DNA of 64,000 nucleotides from Otatea glauca (GCA_036346275.1 CM070711.1:67123078-67187077); one strand, 5' to 3'; counted from the first letter of the stretch, positions 21,817 through 34,660 are shown. Translations and numbers: made by a program. The notes: a model not told the origin generated them from the letters alone.

Positions 21817-24800
21817 TAGAGGTAGGCATCATGTTGTGCCGGATCAGTTCGGCGTAGGTCTATCGTACCTTGTGACTAATTGCGCTTTATGCCAGTTTAT
21901 GTCTTGCTGGCCAAAGTCTAGTCCATATGCATTATTGTGATGAGAAGAAAAGAGTCGGAGACGCACGAAGCTGAGGAAATGGACACAAATGTTATGAAGG
22001 AAAAAACTAAATTTTATTCATTTTTGAACATGTATAGAGTTATTGCATCATTAAAAACCTTACACCTGGCATGGGGTACCACCAATAGAAAAGAGAATTT
22101 TACAGTGGATAACATAGGTAGTAAGTAGTTGTAGTAGAAATCAAATCCAACTATCCATTTCTCACGGGTATTTTAGACCTTTTCTAATTCATTCACAGTT
22201 TTGGATTCACCGAATACCTAGTGATCTTCATAGGCTTCTTATCCATTCATCCGCCATTCATCAGGATCACAGGACATGTTTTACCGTAGATGACAGATAG
22301 TATGACGGAATTTTTTACCTTTTTACCCATCTTTGAATTTTACTACCAGTACTACAGATAGTAGTATAATTAGATCTAAATTGATTTCAACCATTAGATT
22401 CAAAGGAATGGACAACGTATATTGATTTTAATCCATTGTAAAAGAGCTCTAAGGAAAAGAGTACAATAACTACATGTGTGTGTATACACTACCCGAGACC
22501 GAGATAGTCAAAGTTGGCTAACACGATGTGATTATTGGATCCTCGGTTTGATGTTGTGTCATGTCATCTGCACCTCCCAATCTTTGAGGCTGTAATTGCT
22601 TCAACTATCTCAGGCATGAGAAATGACCTCCTTGGATCAAGTATCATCCCACCGAATTGAAAGTAGCTTCCGATGAGGCAGTGGACGCCAAAACCACCAG
22701 TATGTCCCGTGCAAAATGCGATAGCACGGGATAAATACGTTGGCGATTCTTTCACCATAAGAACAATTGAGTCGATTGTCCTCATCCATGTTAAGTTCGA
22801 TCTTCACGAAAGGCGTTTCGAGGTGGTGGTTGATCTCTACTTGTTGATTCCATTGCGACCTGCTCGGCCCTTCGAAAGACAAACTAGACGTCTTGCCTTT
22901 TAGCTTCTTTCATATGTTTGAAGCGGTCAAATTGTCTCGTGCTTATTGTGTTGTTGTGGTAGATCTTTTGCTTCACTTCCACTACTAAACTTTTCATAAT
23001 ATTTGTCAAGAACTCTGAAAAAATCATTACAAATATGAGTATAAGCCTCAGAAAAAATCAAGGTCAAATGCTTCATCTTTTCCCTCAAAAGCACCCTACA
23101 AATCAGATAATTTTCTCTGATGTCCAGATTAGTAGCAAAACAGTAGAGATGTGGAATAGCTTGGAAATATTTTAAAATTTTGTTCTCCATTGGTTCTAAA
23201 TGGGTTGTAAAATATAATTATCTCTGTTTTCTTTGAAAGTATTAATATAATCCAAAGCCACTCGATGGCTAAGCAATAAGTTAGATAGTACACACTGGAT
23301 AACATCTTAGTTGCATTGTAATTTTTTTTTAAAATGTTGGGCAACTTCCCAATCCACATAATTAACCAACGGCTTACTATTATTGCAATCAAAGAAGACA
23401 ATGATAATGTGCTTGTAGTCCTTGCACCGTGTCAGCATAATATATGTAGAGTTTCATCTAACCTTCATATCAAGGTTGCTTCTTCTTGCTGGCTTATTGT
23501 TGGCCTTACAATACTCCATGAATTGGGAGTACTTTATAGTCAAACCTATACAAAATTGGATAGCATCGCGTATATTGACGAAACTAGGTTTCATTACATG
23601 CAAACATGTCCGCATAATGAGATTAATGATGTGGCATATGTATCTCTGGTGGAGTACGAAACCTTCAACATAAATCTCCGGGTGATGTGAGAGATGCTCC
23701 ATGACCGTCGTGTTAGCTGATGTATTGTCAAGAGTGATGAAAATAATTATATTTTCTATTTTAAAGTCAGTAATAACCTCAAATACACGTGCTGCGATAT
23801 CCTCTCTGGTGTGTGCCTCATTGATTGGCCTAAACCCTATGACTCTTTTGTTTAGGACGTTGTCGTCGTCTAAGTAATGTGCGACAACATTAAGATAGAC
23901 TATTCTTTGGTGGGATAAAATTCATATATCTGAGGTCAAGACAAAGGAAAAACTAACTCTCATAAAGGCCTCTTTCAACATTGCTAGTTTATTTTATACA
24001 TTACATATATATCACGTGTAGTTGTTCTCCTACTAACGTGTTGATATTGTGGACAAAAACCATGTTACACCATCCTCGATGCCGTGCGTACTATCTAAAT
24101 GACGGTTATCTATGCCATAGTCTCCCATGCCGAGGGAGAGTTGGCGCAGACCTATCTCTTGATCCCGACAAGGGGGACTTGGAGAGTGATAGCGTGCTCT
24201 CCTGCTCTTGCCAAATATTTTTTTCGTGGTAGGAGAGGAAAAAGATAGAGCAAACTTAACACAATCAGAGAGAAAAAACTCAGGAGAGAAGAAGAAGAGC
24301 AAAGAGCAAATGTTTTGGGTGCCAAGAAACGAAATCCTGAGGGGGTTTTATAGCGAGCAAACTCATCTGCCGAACGTTGGAATTGAGCGTGGGATGAAAT
24401 CGGATGAACGTTGGAATCATCTTTATTTCTTTTATGCGCCACATCGTTCTTTTTCTTTGTCATCCGCCGTTGCTCACTATGAATCTGCCTACTGCCCGCA
24501 TTCATCCCCTCTTTTCCCTGCTCTATCTCTTTCTCCCCCTTCTGTCTTTTTCCCATGCAGACCCACGCCCACCCCCTCCTTTTCCCTCTCTCTTTGTATT
24601 TTTCCCCTCCATTCGCCCCCTCCCCTTCCCCTCCGCCCCTCTCTCTCTTTCCCCCCTCACCTCCCCACCCCACCTCCTCACGGCGGCGCAGCCACAGCGA
24701 CGGCGTGAACTGCCATGGTGTGGGCGGCCATGGAGCGGGTGGCCATGGAGCGGGTGGCCACGGCGGCAGCGTAGGCATGGGCTACCACGGCACAGGCACT

Positions 24801-25314
24801 GGTTGCCACGACGACGGGCGGCCATGGAGAAGCGCGGCACTAGCGGCCACAGCGACGGCGAGGGTGGCCATGGCTAATGCGCGACGCGGTGCGGGCGACC
24901 ATAGAGCAGGTGCGGGCTTCCACCGCGGCAGTACGGGCGGCCACGACGCAATGCGAAATGGGTTTGCGTGCGATGGCGACGGGCGGCCACGATAATGCGG
25001 GAGGTCACGGCGGCACCTTCCGGCAGTCCGACCAGGTACGCCTCCCCCACCCCTCCACCTTTCCCTCTGTCACGTGTCCGTTTGCGTGCTTTCGCAGGCC
25101 ATGCCAGGCACTGGCCGACATGCCGCCCGCCATGCGTGCTGTGCCGCGACACATGGGCACTATGTCGGGCCGTGCGGTGCCAGGCCGCCCACCGTGCTCG
25201 ATTGGCAGGCCTGTCACGGCTCGGGCAGTCGTGCCGTGCCAACACGGCCCATCCATCTTCGTACCGGGCCATGCCTTGGGCCATGTCATGCCCTCTGTGC
25301 GATGCCCACCTCTA
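21817..25314 (-). mobile_element. hAT transposon, 3.5 kb, with decayed transposase
   Basis: The left end TAGAGGTAGGCATC and the right end GATGCCCACCTCTA are near-perfect inverted repeats. The 8-bp flanks GCCGCCAT and GCCACCTG match only at 5 positions, which fits an old insertion. The right subterminal part (24700-25310) is very GC-rich, with repeated GGCCATG and CGGGCCGTG motifs typical of this hAT group. The transposase remains are on the minus strand. Confidence 0.82.
22560..24010 (-). pseudogene. hAT transposase, decayed
   Basis: In reading order on the minus strand: IIIFITLDNTSANTTVMEHL (about 23710-23770), then HQRYICHIINLIM and VNIRDAIQF of the catalytic RNase-H-like core (23460-23680). 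Next is IPHLYCFATNLDIRENYL (hAT-like RNase-H region, 22930-23190). Last is FQFGGMILDPRRSFLMPEIV of the C-terminal hAT dimerisation domain (22570-22700). These pieces sit in different frames with stops between them. An N-terminal BED finger was not recognised. It belongs to the 3.5-kb hAT element around it. Confidence 0.85.
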
Positions 25315-25380
25315 GCCACCTGCAACCACCACCATGCCAGCATTGCACACGTCAAGGAGTGATTGTACGTAGTGCTAATG

Positions 25381-25636
25381 CTCCCTCTGGTCACGCATAG
25401 CAATAGTTCTAATAATAGATATAGTCAAAAATTTTAAACTTTAACTGTCAATATTATTTTAAATATTTAATTAGAGGCATGAAAATCATATTTGTAGATT
25501 TTTCTCAAAAATACTTTCATAATATTATAACTTTATTACGTTTTATGAATGTATTATAATAGAAATTAATTGTCAAAACTGTGTTATAGAGACTATATCA
25601 ATATTTAAAACGATAATTACTTGTGACCGAAGGGAG
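25381..25636. mobile_element. Stowaway-like MITE
   Basis: Ends CTCCCTCTGGTCACG and, at the right, CTTGTGACCGAAGGGAG are inverted repeats of the CTCCCTCC type. TA follows the right end; the left flank reads TG, probably a mutated TA. It is AT-rich and non-coding, and similar to the element at 60280-60537. Confidence 0.75.
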
Positions 25637-25923
25637 TAGCAAATTAGATTCAATAAATTACCTAAATGACATGAAAGCTAGGCCCAAGTCAGTATTTCTC
25701 CTCTTACCTTTCTAAGCTTGGAAAATTAATTGTAAGTCGCTGCTTAGTTTGGTTATCTTAGATTTATCATTTTTCCGTTGTAATTGAACATGTACCACTC
25801 TATCCATCTATTTCGCTAGGGTTTGTCACCTTTTTCCGTTGTAAATGAAGGGCCAGTTCTGAGAGAGAGAGAGAGAGACTACTAAGTGGACTGAGCAGTG
25901 TTTTGATTCTTTTGACTGGCCTT

Positions 25924-26110
25924 CTAAAAAGAAATAAAGGTGCAGAACCTCGACTGCTTTGAGCCGCCCTCCGGCTTTCTCCACTGAGGCACTGATGCGG
26001 TTGCCTTCACGGAACGGACGGGCTTAGTTCCCGTTTCTGAGTAGAGAACTTGAAATTGATCGCTGTGGAGCCTATTAGGACTTAGGAGCAGTGCAGAGCG
26101 TTGGGGGAGG
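25924..26110 (-). pseudogene. Third CCD8-like relic, exon 1 fragment
   Basis: The minus-strand reading at 25930-26100 shows SETGTKPVRSVKATASVPQW. This aligns with SSEMARSPVRAVKAATLGEE in exon 1 of the broken CCD8 copy (21072-21314). The DNA around TTGCCTTCACGG and GGACTTAGGAG is clearly shared with 21187-21285. No other exon is present nearby. The fragment suggests a former partial duplication of the CCD8-like gene. Confidence 0.65.
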
Positions 26111-26292
26111 GTCAGTGTTATGAACACGCGGTTGTGATACATTTTTTTTTCAAAAAGAATCACAAGAATAGGTACAAAGAACAAAGAAACACGTGCCTAG
26201 AAAAAAACCGAATTCTTAATCAGTTTGGGTGTAGCTTGATTAAAAGAGTAGGACGGTCCTTATTTACCAGCGCACATTGTTATGGTGACAGG

Positions 26293-27541
26293 CAGGGGCG
26301 GAGCTGGGCCTCGGGCCAGTGAGGCCCGGGCCTGAGGCCTGGCCCACGTAACAGTGGAAAATTTTAGGTACTGTTCATTTGGGCCCGAGGCGCCATCGCC
26401 CGCCCAGCTCTGCGTCGCGCTTCGCGCTTAGGGCACGCAAGTCGCGCGCCGCACCGTCGCGCTGCGACTGGTGCTCACGCCGCCGCTCATGCAGAGCGTA
26501 GGCGCAGCCCGCGCCGCCCGCCGGCGGCGCCGCTCGCGCCGCCACGCCGACATCGACACCCGGCGACCACGCTGCTGCTCCTCCTCCGCCCGCTTCGGCC
26601 GCTCCCGACCGATCTCGCGCCGCCGCCACGCGCCGCCGCTTCGGGCGCCGCTGCCGCCCCGCCGCTTTCGGGCGCCAAGGCGACACCGACCGGCGAGCTC
26701 GCTGCTCCTCCTCCGCCCCGCTCGGCCTCTCCCGACTTCGATCTCGCGCCGCCGCGCCGCTTCGCCCCGCCCGAAGTCTCCGACACCGACCGGCAATCCG
26801 GCGACCACCCGCTCCGCCGCCGCCGCCGCTCCTCGCTCTGTCGCTTCTTGCTCGTCGTCCTTTCTACTCGCGCCTCGGCAGCTCACTTTCTTTGGTTGTT
26901 GCTCTCATCTCGCCTGACGCGCCCGCCGCCCTGCCCTCGCGCCACGGCCGCCTCACCGGTCATTTCACCGGCTCTGCTCTGCAGCTCTGCTGTCTCTGGT
27001 GAGTGATAAACAGATAAAGTGTGGCTGTGTGAATTGAGAAATGAGAATGACTGAATGTTTGAATAAGTAATGACTGAATGTTTGGTGATTGCTGATTGAG
27101 TAATGACTGAATGAGTAATCCCGTTTTTAATATTTTGATCATGCTATGCTATGAATTGTGATGCACTGATGCTAAGAATCAGTTCAATAGTGATTTTCTA
27201 GTTGTGATGAACATTTGTTACATTTGTGCGCCTAATTTACATGTGCAATTTTCTCTTTTGCAGGTTCAGGTTCTTGTTCTATTGTTGATGAAAATATGAT
27301 AGTTTCAGATGCACCAAACCTTCCTTAATTAGGTATTAACTTTTCTACCACTCCGCTACGTTATATTGTTTTAACATATTTTATCTATTTTGTTGAAATG
27401 TTAAGCATGGAATTCAAATTAATTTTTAATTGTGTATTTGTGTAGTGTTTTTGTTGTACCATGGTGTGAGTAATATTTGGCGTTAGTTATTGTCGCTTAG
27501 TTTTCGGCCCGAGGCTTGAAAGAATCCTGGCTCCGCCACTG
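26293..27541. mobile_element. Non-autonomous hAT element, 1.25 kb, perfect target duplication
   Basis: The left end CAGGGGCGGAGC and the right end GGCTCCGCCACTG form the inverted repeat. The 8-bp target duplication GTGACAGG is perfect at 26285-26292 and 27542-27549. Its left half (26400-26950) is extremely GC-rich and rich in CGCCGCC. The right half is AT-rich and could be intronic. No transposase domain was seen. The GC-rich part may be captured host sequence, but no protein family could be named. Confidence 0.92.
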
Positions 27542-27699
27542 GTGACAGGTCTCTTGTCCAAACCTTCTGAAAAAGTAAGACCACAAAAAGGTATCGGCGA
27601 ACCATGCTGAGTTTATCATAAGATGCCGCGCACGTTGCACAAATCAATAACTAACTAGGTAATTGTTCGCGGCGTGCCACGTCGCGACCGTTGCCTGCC

Positions 27700-28060
27700 A
27701 CGTGAGCAAATCGAGAAAACGTACGCAAAAAGGACAAACAATTTTTTCCCTAAAAAAAAGACTTAAGTTTATTTTTTTCGGAAAAGGACCTAAACATAAA
27801 AAAGAAAAAAAACAGCAAAAGGACTTAAACGTAGCGCGTAGTTTTTGTTTCCGGAGAAAGTACTTGACGGATCTTTTTTCTCGCAAAAGGATCTAAACGT
27901 AATTTCGATTTTTCCAAAAAGGACCCGAGTGCTACGCCTAAAGACGCTAAAAGGGCATGAGCGTAATATATATTCTTTTTCAAAAAAAGGACTCGTTCGT
28001 AATTTTTTCCCGAAAAGGACCTATATGTAAATTTTTTTTGAAAAAGGACCCGAGCGTAAT
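27700..28060 (+). repeat. Degenerate AAAAGGAC tandem repeats
   Basis: Units of 30-45 bp, each AAAAGGAC followed by C/T-rich and TAAACGTAATTTTTT-like sequence, recur about ten times. A related AAAAAGGACCCTG pattern occurs at 56080-56310. It has the look of a decayed repeat family. No coding potential was seen. Confidence 0.6.
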
Positions 28061-29145
28061 TTTTTTTCGTCGGCTCGGCTCGAGCCGCGAGTCGAGCCGG
28101 CTTGCTCCTGGCTCAAAGCAAGGAGGACACAGGAACTCTTCAGACTTTAGTAGAGGGGATGATTCCAATGTCAGCAAAATAGAGAGCGAAAGCACCGAGA
28201 GTTTTGATGAGAATAGCAGCATCGGGCACAAAAATGCAAAGTTGTATGGGAGGAATGTCCCAACTAGGGATGATGGTTTTACCGCGGGTACTCGATAAGG
28301 ACACAGGATGGGTGTGGGTGTCAATTTATACCCGTGGGTACCCGATAGGTATCCTATGACATTGAACCCCATTTTTTATAAGATATATATTAGAAAATTG
28401 AAACCATAACTACATAAATAAGAGGCTGGGACACACATAAAGCTTTAAAAGGCAATTCTATGTTCAGAAACTTGTTGAGCATATATCATGCTCTGAATTT
28501 GTTTTGCACATATCATGCTTTGAATTTATTGTGTATATATTATGCTCTTTCTTTTAGACGATGCTCTATTATGTGTTGGCATCTCTACTATTATCGTAGT
28601 CATGAGTGTTAAGTGTATGCTATATGACTGAGTTAAATGCAGGTTAATTGAGTTTCCTATCTTATCTTAGTCATTGAATGAGCTTACATATCATTGTCCC
28701 ATATTTTACTCTAATACTTATCATCTTGTTCATCGAAACCAAATACAATATCTACGAAAACACATTTGTTTCTATAAAAACACTATGAAATGGTGTAGTA
28801 TTTGCCATCAAATATCTTATATGTACTCACTTGAACTTGTAGTATCATTGGGCACCTATAGACCATCATGATGTGCTGATTAAATGAAATAAAATAGAGT
28901 ATCATTGGTCACCTATAGCCCATGTTAACTGTCTATTTTCAGCATAGCCTGCTACCCATGGGTACCCATTGGGTTTGGGTATGTACACAGATCTATGTCC
29001 GATAAGTCTAATGGGTTTGGGTGGACGGTATGGTTTTGGACGGATGACAGTCGTACTCGGAGATACCCACCCGATTGCCATCCCTAGTCCCAACTGCCGC
29101 CGCTACGAATCCATGTACAGTTCCATCTATCATTGCCATGTATTG
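28060..29145 (+). other. Ser-rich ORF fragment split by a hAT insertion
   Basis: From about 28098 a frame reads GGHRNSSDFSRGDDSNVSKI and continues to GRNVPT at the hAT target site. The same frame resumes after the right target duplication and stops soon after, at about 29141. Thus the insertion appears to lie inside a formerly continuous reading frame. No family was recognised, and it could be a chance frame. Confidence 0.35.
28265..29086. mobile_element. Non-autonomous hAT element, 822 bp, perfect target duplication
   Basis: Left end TAGGGATGATGG and right end TTGCCATCCCTA are inverted repeats. The 8-bp target duplication GTCCCAAC is exact at 28257-28264 and 29087-29094. Subterminal copies of GGGTACCCGTGGG-like motifs lie at both ends. 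The inside is AT-rich and non-coding. Confidence 0.93.
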
Positions 29146-29190
29146 AATCAGTAGCATGTATCCAAATTTCTATTTGTCGATGATGATTGA

Positions 29191-29427
29191 TGTAGATCAA
29201 TTCTAATATCAATCAAGAATAAATAAAGAACAATCACAATAGATGAACATAGGATATAAGGAGATCGACGCTTTATCTTTATTGATTATAAATTGATTCT
29301 CTTGTACAATGCAATGCTATATTTATATCCAAAACCCTTTAGGGCTAATTTCGGAATTCACGTACCAAAACCAAAAGTTTGGATATATCTCAGCAACAAA
29401 GACCAAGAGTCCAGTTATATCTCAACA
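29191..29427 (-). repeat. Copia LTR (3' LTR)
   Basis: Bounded by TGTAGATCAA at the low end and CTCAACA at the high end, so the LTR reads TGTTGAG...CTACA on the minus strand. It matches 37762-38039 over most of its length. Confidence 0.7.
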
Positions 29428-29889
29428 CTTGTCCTTGGACGAATCGTGTAATGCATATGCCTCATCAAAAACTCATTCCAAAAACCTAGTGGAAAAAAGA
29501 GTAAATTGCACCCACATATTTTGTTACACTTATTGCCTCATTAAAAATATACATATGAAAAAACTTCAGAAAAACTCACCAAGGGAAAATAAGTGCAACT
29601 TATAATCTTCTGGATTAGGGTACTATCTTTATCTTTAGGATCATATTAAGGATTATGGTTTATGGATTTACTTCCTCTGAACTATGTATATCTCTAGGTC
29701 GTCTTATTCCAATAACATGAACACATATTTGAAAACTAGATGTTGGCAAAGACTTAGTGAATAAATTAGCCAGGTTTCCATATGATTTAATTTGAATCTC
29801 TATCTCACCAGTCTTAGCCAAACACATTCACGTGAGACTTCATATAATACTATAATCTCTGAGTGGTTGATAGACGTAGCTACCAAGGT

Positions 29890-30790
29890 CTGTTTAAAAG
29901 ACCGTCAAGAAATGGTTGTACCACCGTAGAGAAACATAAATCCAGTTTGAGATTTGGCACTGTGGGATTAGATAGATAGCCAGTATCCGTATATCCCACC
30001 ATGGTTGAGTCCTAGTACTTTTGATAAAATAAGCCAAGATCTTGCGTACCTCAGAGGTATCTGAGTAAAGTCTTACACCAGCCCAATGCCTTTTGGTTGA
30101 GGCTGCATTGCGTCTAACTATCAAATTTACTGTGAATGTAATATCAGGCCAGTACAATTCGCAAGATACATAAGTGCTCCTATAGCACTTAAATATAGAA
30201 CTTCAGGTCCTAAGACTTCCTCATTTTCTATCCTTGGTCTGAATGGGTCTTTATTCACTTCATAGGATCTTAATATCACGGGTGTCTTTAGGGGAGTATT
30301 GAATTTTTCTAATATCTTCTTGGTATATGTTGACTGGTGTACAAAGATTCCTTTGGAGAAATGTTCTATCTATAGGCCAAAACAATATTTGGTTTTACCT
30401 AAACCTTTCATCTCAAACTTCGTCATAAGGTAAGAACTTACTTCCTTTATATCTTCTATGGTTCCAATGATATCCAGATCATCGACATAGACTAGATGAT
30501 ACAGAATTCATTCTGAGACTTCTTTATAAATACAAAGGAACAATCATCATTATTGGAGTAACCCTTCTTCAGGAGGAACTCACTAAGTCGGGTGTACTAT
30601 ATTCTCCTCAACTGTTTTAATTCATATAGCGAACTCTGCAGTTTGATATTATACATGCTGCGATTATTTTTATTATGATCCAGAATTTTAACTCTTTCAA
30701 GAACTCTCATATATATATTCATATCCAGTGACCCATATAAATATGCGGTCACTACATCCATCAACTGCATTGTTAAGTTCAAGCCAGTTG

Positions 30791-30862
<72 letters not shown>

Positions 30863-33800
30863 ACAACTAGTGATATTCAAGTCACCTCCTTCGTTTTAAG
30901 GGCAAAAAAAATCCCACAATAATCCTAAAAATGAATTCTCACATTAATCAAAAAAGAGAATGATCTCCATTACTTACTTTGGTGGGGCAAGATTGTAACG
31001 GTGCAGATTAATCATATATAAATACTAGAGTTATATAACAAATACAATTGTACTTCAATCCTTGGAAGTATTACATATCAAAGATAATTGTATCATAATA
31101 TTTAGCCGCGCAGTTGTGTGGGTAAGTATGCTATTTGATATTAAATATCGAAATATTATTCCACTTATTACACGAGAGTAAGTTTCATCGTAATCGATAC
31201 CGAGTCACTACACGAACACTTGTGCTCTAAGTCTCGCTTTATATCTCACCGCTTGGTCGTTTTCATTTCTCATATGGATAAAACCGATTTAGATGCTACA
31301 AGGAACATTTTAGGAGGAGTTCGGGCAAAAGGTCTAAACACTTCCTTTTTATTAAGCGAGCACAATTCTGCCTCAATTTCTTCTTTCTATTTGACCCAAT
31401 CTAACCATTTCTAACACTCTGCCATGGACTTTGGTTCTGACTTCAGATTAAGGGGTTCAACGATCTTTGAGATAAAATATGTATCGATAACTTTGAGGCA
31501 AAATATATATTGACAATTGTAGTCTTCCTTTTATACAGCTCTCCTGAGTCCACATAATTAGTGGAGATTTCCTCATTAATTTCTTTTAGCTCCTCATGGT
31601 TTCCCACAACGATGGTATCTGGGTGTTCCGACTTCCTAGCATCAGACTATGCACACAATATTCGTTGGGATTACCATCTTCATAATGGCTCAATTTAGGG
31701 ATTTTCTCAATATCAGGTTGATATTATTTCACTCTCTTATATAACGTTCTCACTTTTTAGTTCTCTATTTTTGCGGATGTCTCCACGGAATTGAGTCATG
31801 TACACTCATAGGTCTCTCCCTCTTCTTATCATTAGGGGTAAGAGTGGATTCAACATCCTTCTGGTGTATTTCGACTCTTTTTAGGGCATTTGCTGCAGGT
31901 ATATGAGATTTTGTCACTCCCTTATGATCAGTGACGGCATATGGCATGTTATTAGCTATTTGTTGCAGATTTATTCAGACTTAAAGTTCGGATTCTTTAG
32001 CGCGTGGTCTAAGGATTGAATGTCTGTAACATTCCAATCTATTCTTCTGTATTTTTTAGTGTGGTACTTTTCTCCCTCTAATGCCAAAACATTATCTTCA
32101 TGGAAGATACAATCGGCGTACCAAGCGATATACAGATCCCTTGTCATAGGCTCAAGTTATTTAATAACTGATGGAGTTTTATAACCTACATAAATCTCCA
32201 ACTTCTAGCGAGGGCCCATGGACGTATGCTCTGGTGGTGAAATTGACATGTATGCAGCGCAGCCAAATTTTTGTAAATAGGAAATACTTGGTTATTTCCA
32301 CACGCTATCTGCAAATGTGAAATTTTATGGTATGTAGTTGGTCTAAGTTGAATTAATACAGCAGTGTGCAACACTGTATGACCCTAACAGCTGGTAGGTA
32401 GTCTACAATTCTGCATGAGTGGCCTAAAAATATTTTTTATTCTTTTAATTAGACTCTGCATGGCTATTTTGTGTGTGAACATGAAGTACTGAATGCTCTA
32501 CATTTATATCCAGAGCCATACTATAATCATTAAATGTCTTTGAGGTAAACTCATTGGCATTATCCATTCGGATGGACTTATTCTTTTCATCTAGAAAAGA
32601 GACTCTTAATTTAATAATTTGGGATATTAATTTAGCAAATGCATGGTTTTAAGTAGATAAGAGGTATATATAGGACCATCTAGTAGAGGCATCTATTAGG
32701 ACCATAAAATATCTAAAAAGGCCTCAGAGGCAGGATAGGTTCATAGATATCAACTTAAATTCTCTAGGAAAATCAATGATTCTTCCCTAGCCTTCAAATG
32801 AGAGGGTCTAATTTATGAGCTTTACTTTAGCACAAGTAGGGTATAAGAAGTATTTGGGTCTACGAAAGTTTGTAGTTTTTTTTATACTATGGCCAGTAGA
32901 TCTATTGATGATTCTTCTCATATATTCAATTCAGGATGACCAAGTCGATCATGACAGGTCTTAAATACTTTCGAGCTTTTAAGTATTTTTTCATTACAAT
33001 ATAAATTTTAGGTTTTATATATGTATAGTACAGTCCCAAGGAGAAGGAAGAAAGTTTTTCAACAACACATTTATGGCACCCATTAAACTTAATCATGAGT
33101 AGGTATTCTGTACCATCTATGTGAAAACCATTCAGATGAATGTCTTTGGAACTCAATACAGTATGTTTGGACTCAAGATACAAGAGAGCATCTTCTATTA
33201 TTATACGAGTACCCAAAGAGAGGACTATGATGACTATTTCAGTGCCAACAATGAGGGCATCACTTACAATAATGGTCATAATATTTTCAGAGTGCCAACA
33301 ATGAGGACATCGCTTCCGATGATGGTTATAATATTTCCAATTTTCTAAGTCAAAGTATGAAAATATTTAGATTCCCTCAGAATTGAATTTGTGGTGCAAC
33401 TATCAACAAGATGTATTTCCTTCTCCGCCATTAGACAGTACTTTGTTCTATATTAAAGGAATGATTTAACAATCAAACATTGTTGCATCAAGAACATATT
33501 AAAAAATATAGAACATGTATAGAATAATAAATGAATGAAATATATTAGAAATACTAATTTATTTAACTTTAAATAATAATCGCTCAACAAGAGCGCAAAC
33601 CAATGTTTATTTTGAAACTAGGACTAAATTGATAAGGAGACTCATAAGGAATATCGGCTAGCAAAGCAAAGGAATATTTAGAAGACTAGTTCTTGTCTCT
33701 GTATAAGTTGTGGATGTCCTTTCGAGACTCCTCAAGATCAACTCCAAAAAGATCATCTTGATCCATGGGAGTGTCAGTGTCCTCCTCAATGGGATCAAGA

Positions 33801-34200
33801 ACCATGCCATCACCCTTCTCAATGCCTGTCTCAACAATAGGTTGAGCGGTGAAGTATGCCTCAACATTATTCCTCTGTGTCTTTTTGACTTTTCCAGTGG
33901 ATTGTATGTAAAGGTCTGTTAGATGCTTTGGGGTGCGGCAATTGCGCGACCAGCAGTCAATGCATCCACATCTAAAGCAGGGTTGTGCAGGGTAAGCAGC
34001 CTTGTTGGCTGAGTGCTACTTCTTGAAGCACCCTGGCTATTTACATTTACCCCTCCACTGGGGCTTTGCCTCTTCCCTTCTGTATTCGGTCATTCTTCTA
34101 TTTTCTCCCTTTATGCCATTGGCCTTTTTCGCGATCATGACTATTGCTAGCTTGTTGAGTATTGGCATGCACTTTGGGCATTGCCTTTGCCCATTGAAAA
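29890..34200 (-). pseudogene. Copia gag-pol polyprotein, decayed
   Basis: Minus-strand order is gag, integrase, reverse transcriptase, RNase H, as in Copia elements. A gag zinc knuckle near 33940-33990 reads CFRCGCIDCWSRNC, with Cys in place of the usual His. The integrase core lies at 32190-32700, with a VDASTRW-like segment and HTQNSHAES. Reverse transcriptase includes LMDVVTAYLYGSLD (about 30730) and the YVDD box in VVYVDDLDIIG-like sequence near 30490. The connection to RNase H at 30100-30157 reads YWPDITFTVNLIVRR. Many stops and frameshifts interrupt it, and a (GT)n/(AT)n microsatellite lies within the reverse transcriptase part. It is inactive. Confidence 0.85.
30793..30860. repeat. (GT)29(AT)5 microsatellite in Copia RT
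   Basis: About 58 bp of pure GT followed by 10 bp of AT interrupts the reverse transcriptase reading frame of the Copia relic. Confidence 0.95.
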
Positions 34201-34660
34201 AACTATAATGATTCTTCATCGAGAGTTTTATGCTACCACGGTTTTATAGTCTTGGAAGCGTAGGAGAGTAAATTCGCATTGTGTTTCTAGCAACAAAGCG
34301 AATCTTTGCTGGTTATGGCTTTCTTTTCAGGAAATTCTATAGTGCTAGCGAGTCCTCCATCAAATACTCAGCCTTCAAATATGTATAGAGATTGTGCCTT
34401 AGGAATTGCAGGGCCACACATTGGTGGCTCCAGGAAGATCAGAGGCACCAGCTTCTGGCTGGGTAATAAAAGCTCTAAAAAATCAAGTTGTCAGGTTAAT
34501 TTTGTCATCCATTGCCCAGGTCAAGTAATTGTTACTATTCAGGACAAGCTCGACAAATTCGCTCTTTGCAATGTTCGACATATTCTATACTATATTCATG
34601 CAAAAATAAATTTTACTATTGTTAAAATGAATATATTGCATGCTCACTATTGAATCAGTA

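Larger units (their letters stand above)
29191..34660 (-). mobile_element. Copia-type LTR retrotransposon, decayed
   Basis: The 3' LTR is 29191-29427 on the minus strand, and the internal region runs upward to about 34660. It encodes Copia-order domains (gag, integrase, reverse transcriptase, RNase H). A 5' LTR was not found next to gag; a related LTR copy lies at 37762-38039. No 5-bp target duplication could be matched, so the limits are uncertain. Confidence 0.8.

Noticed and set aside
24152..25400. Several long open frames on both strands
   Set aside because: They lie in the GC-rich subterminal part of the 3.5-kb hAT, overlap in all frames and are low-complexity (Pro/Arg/Gly).
26428..26917. 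Long Ala/Arg-rich open frames on both strands
   Set aside because: CpG-rich low-complexity DNA inside a non-autonomous hAT; frames are open on both strands only because stop codons are rare in such DNA.
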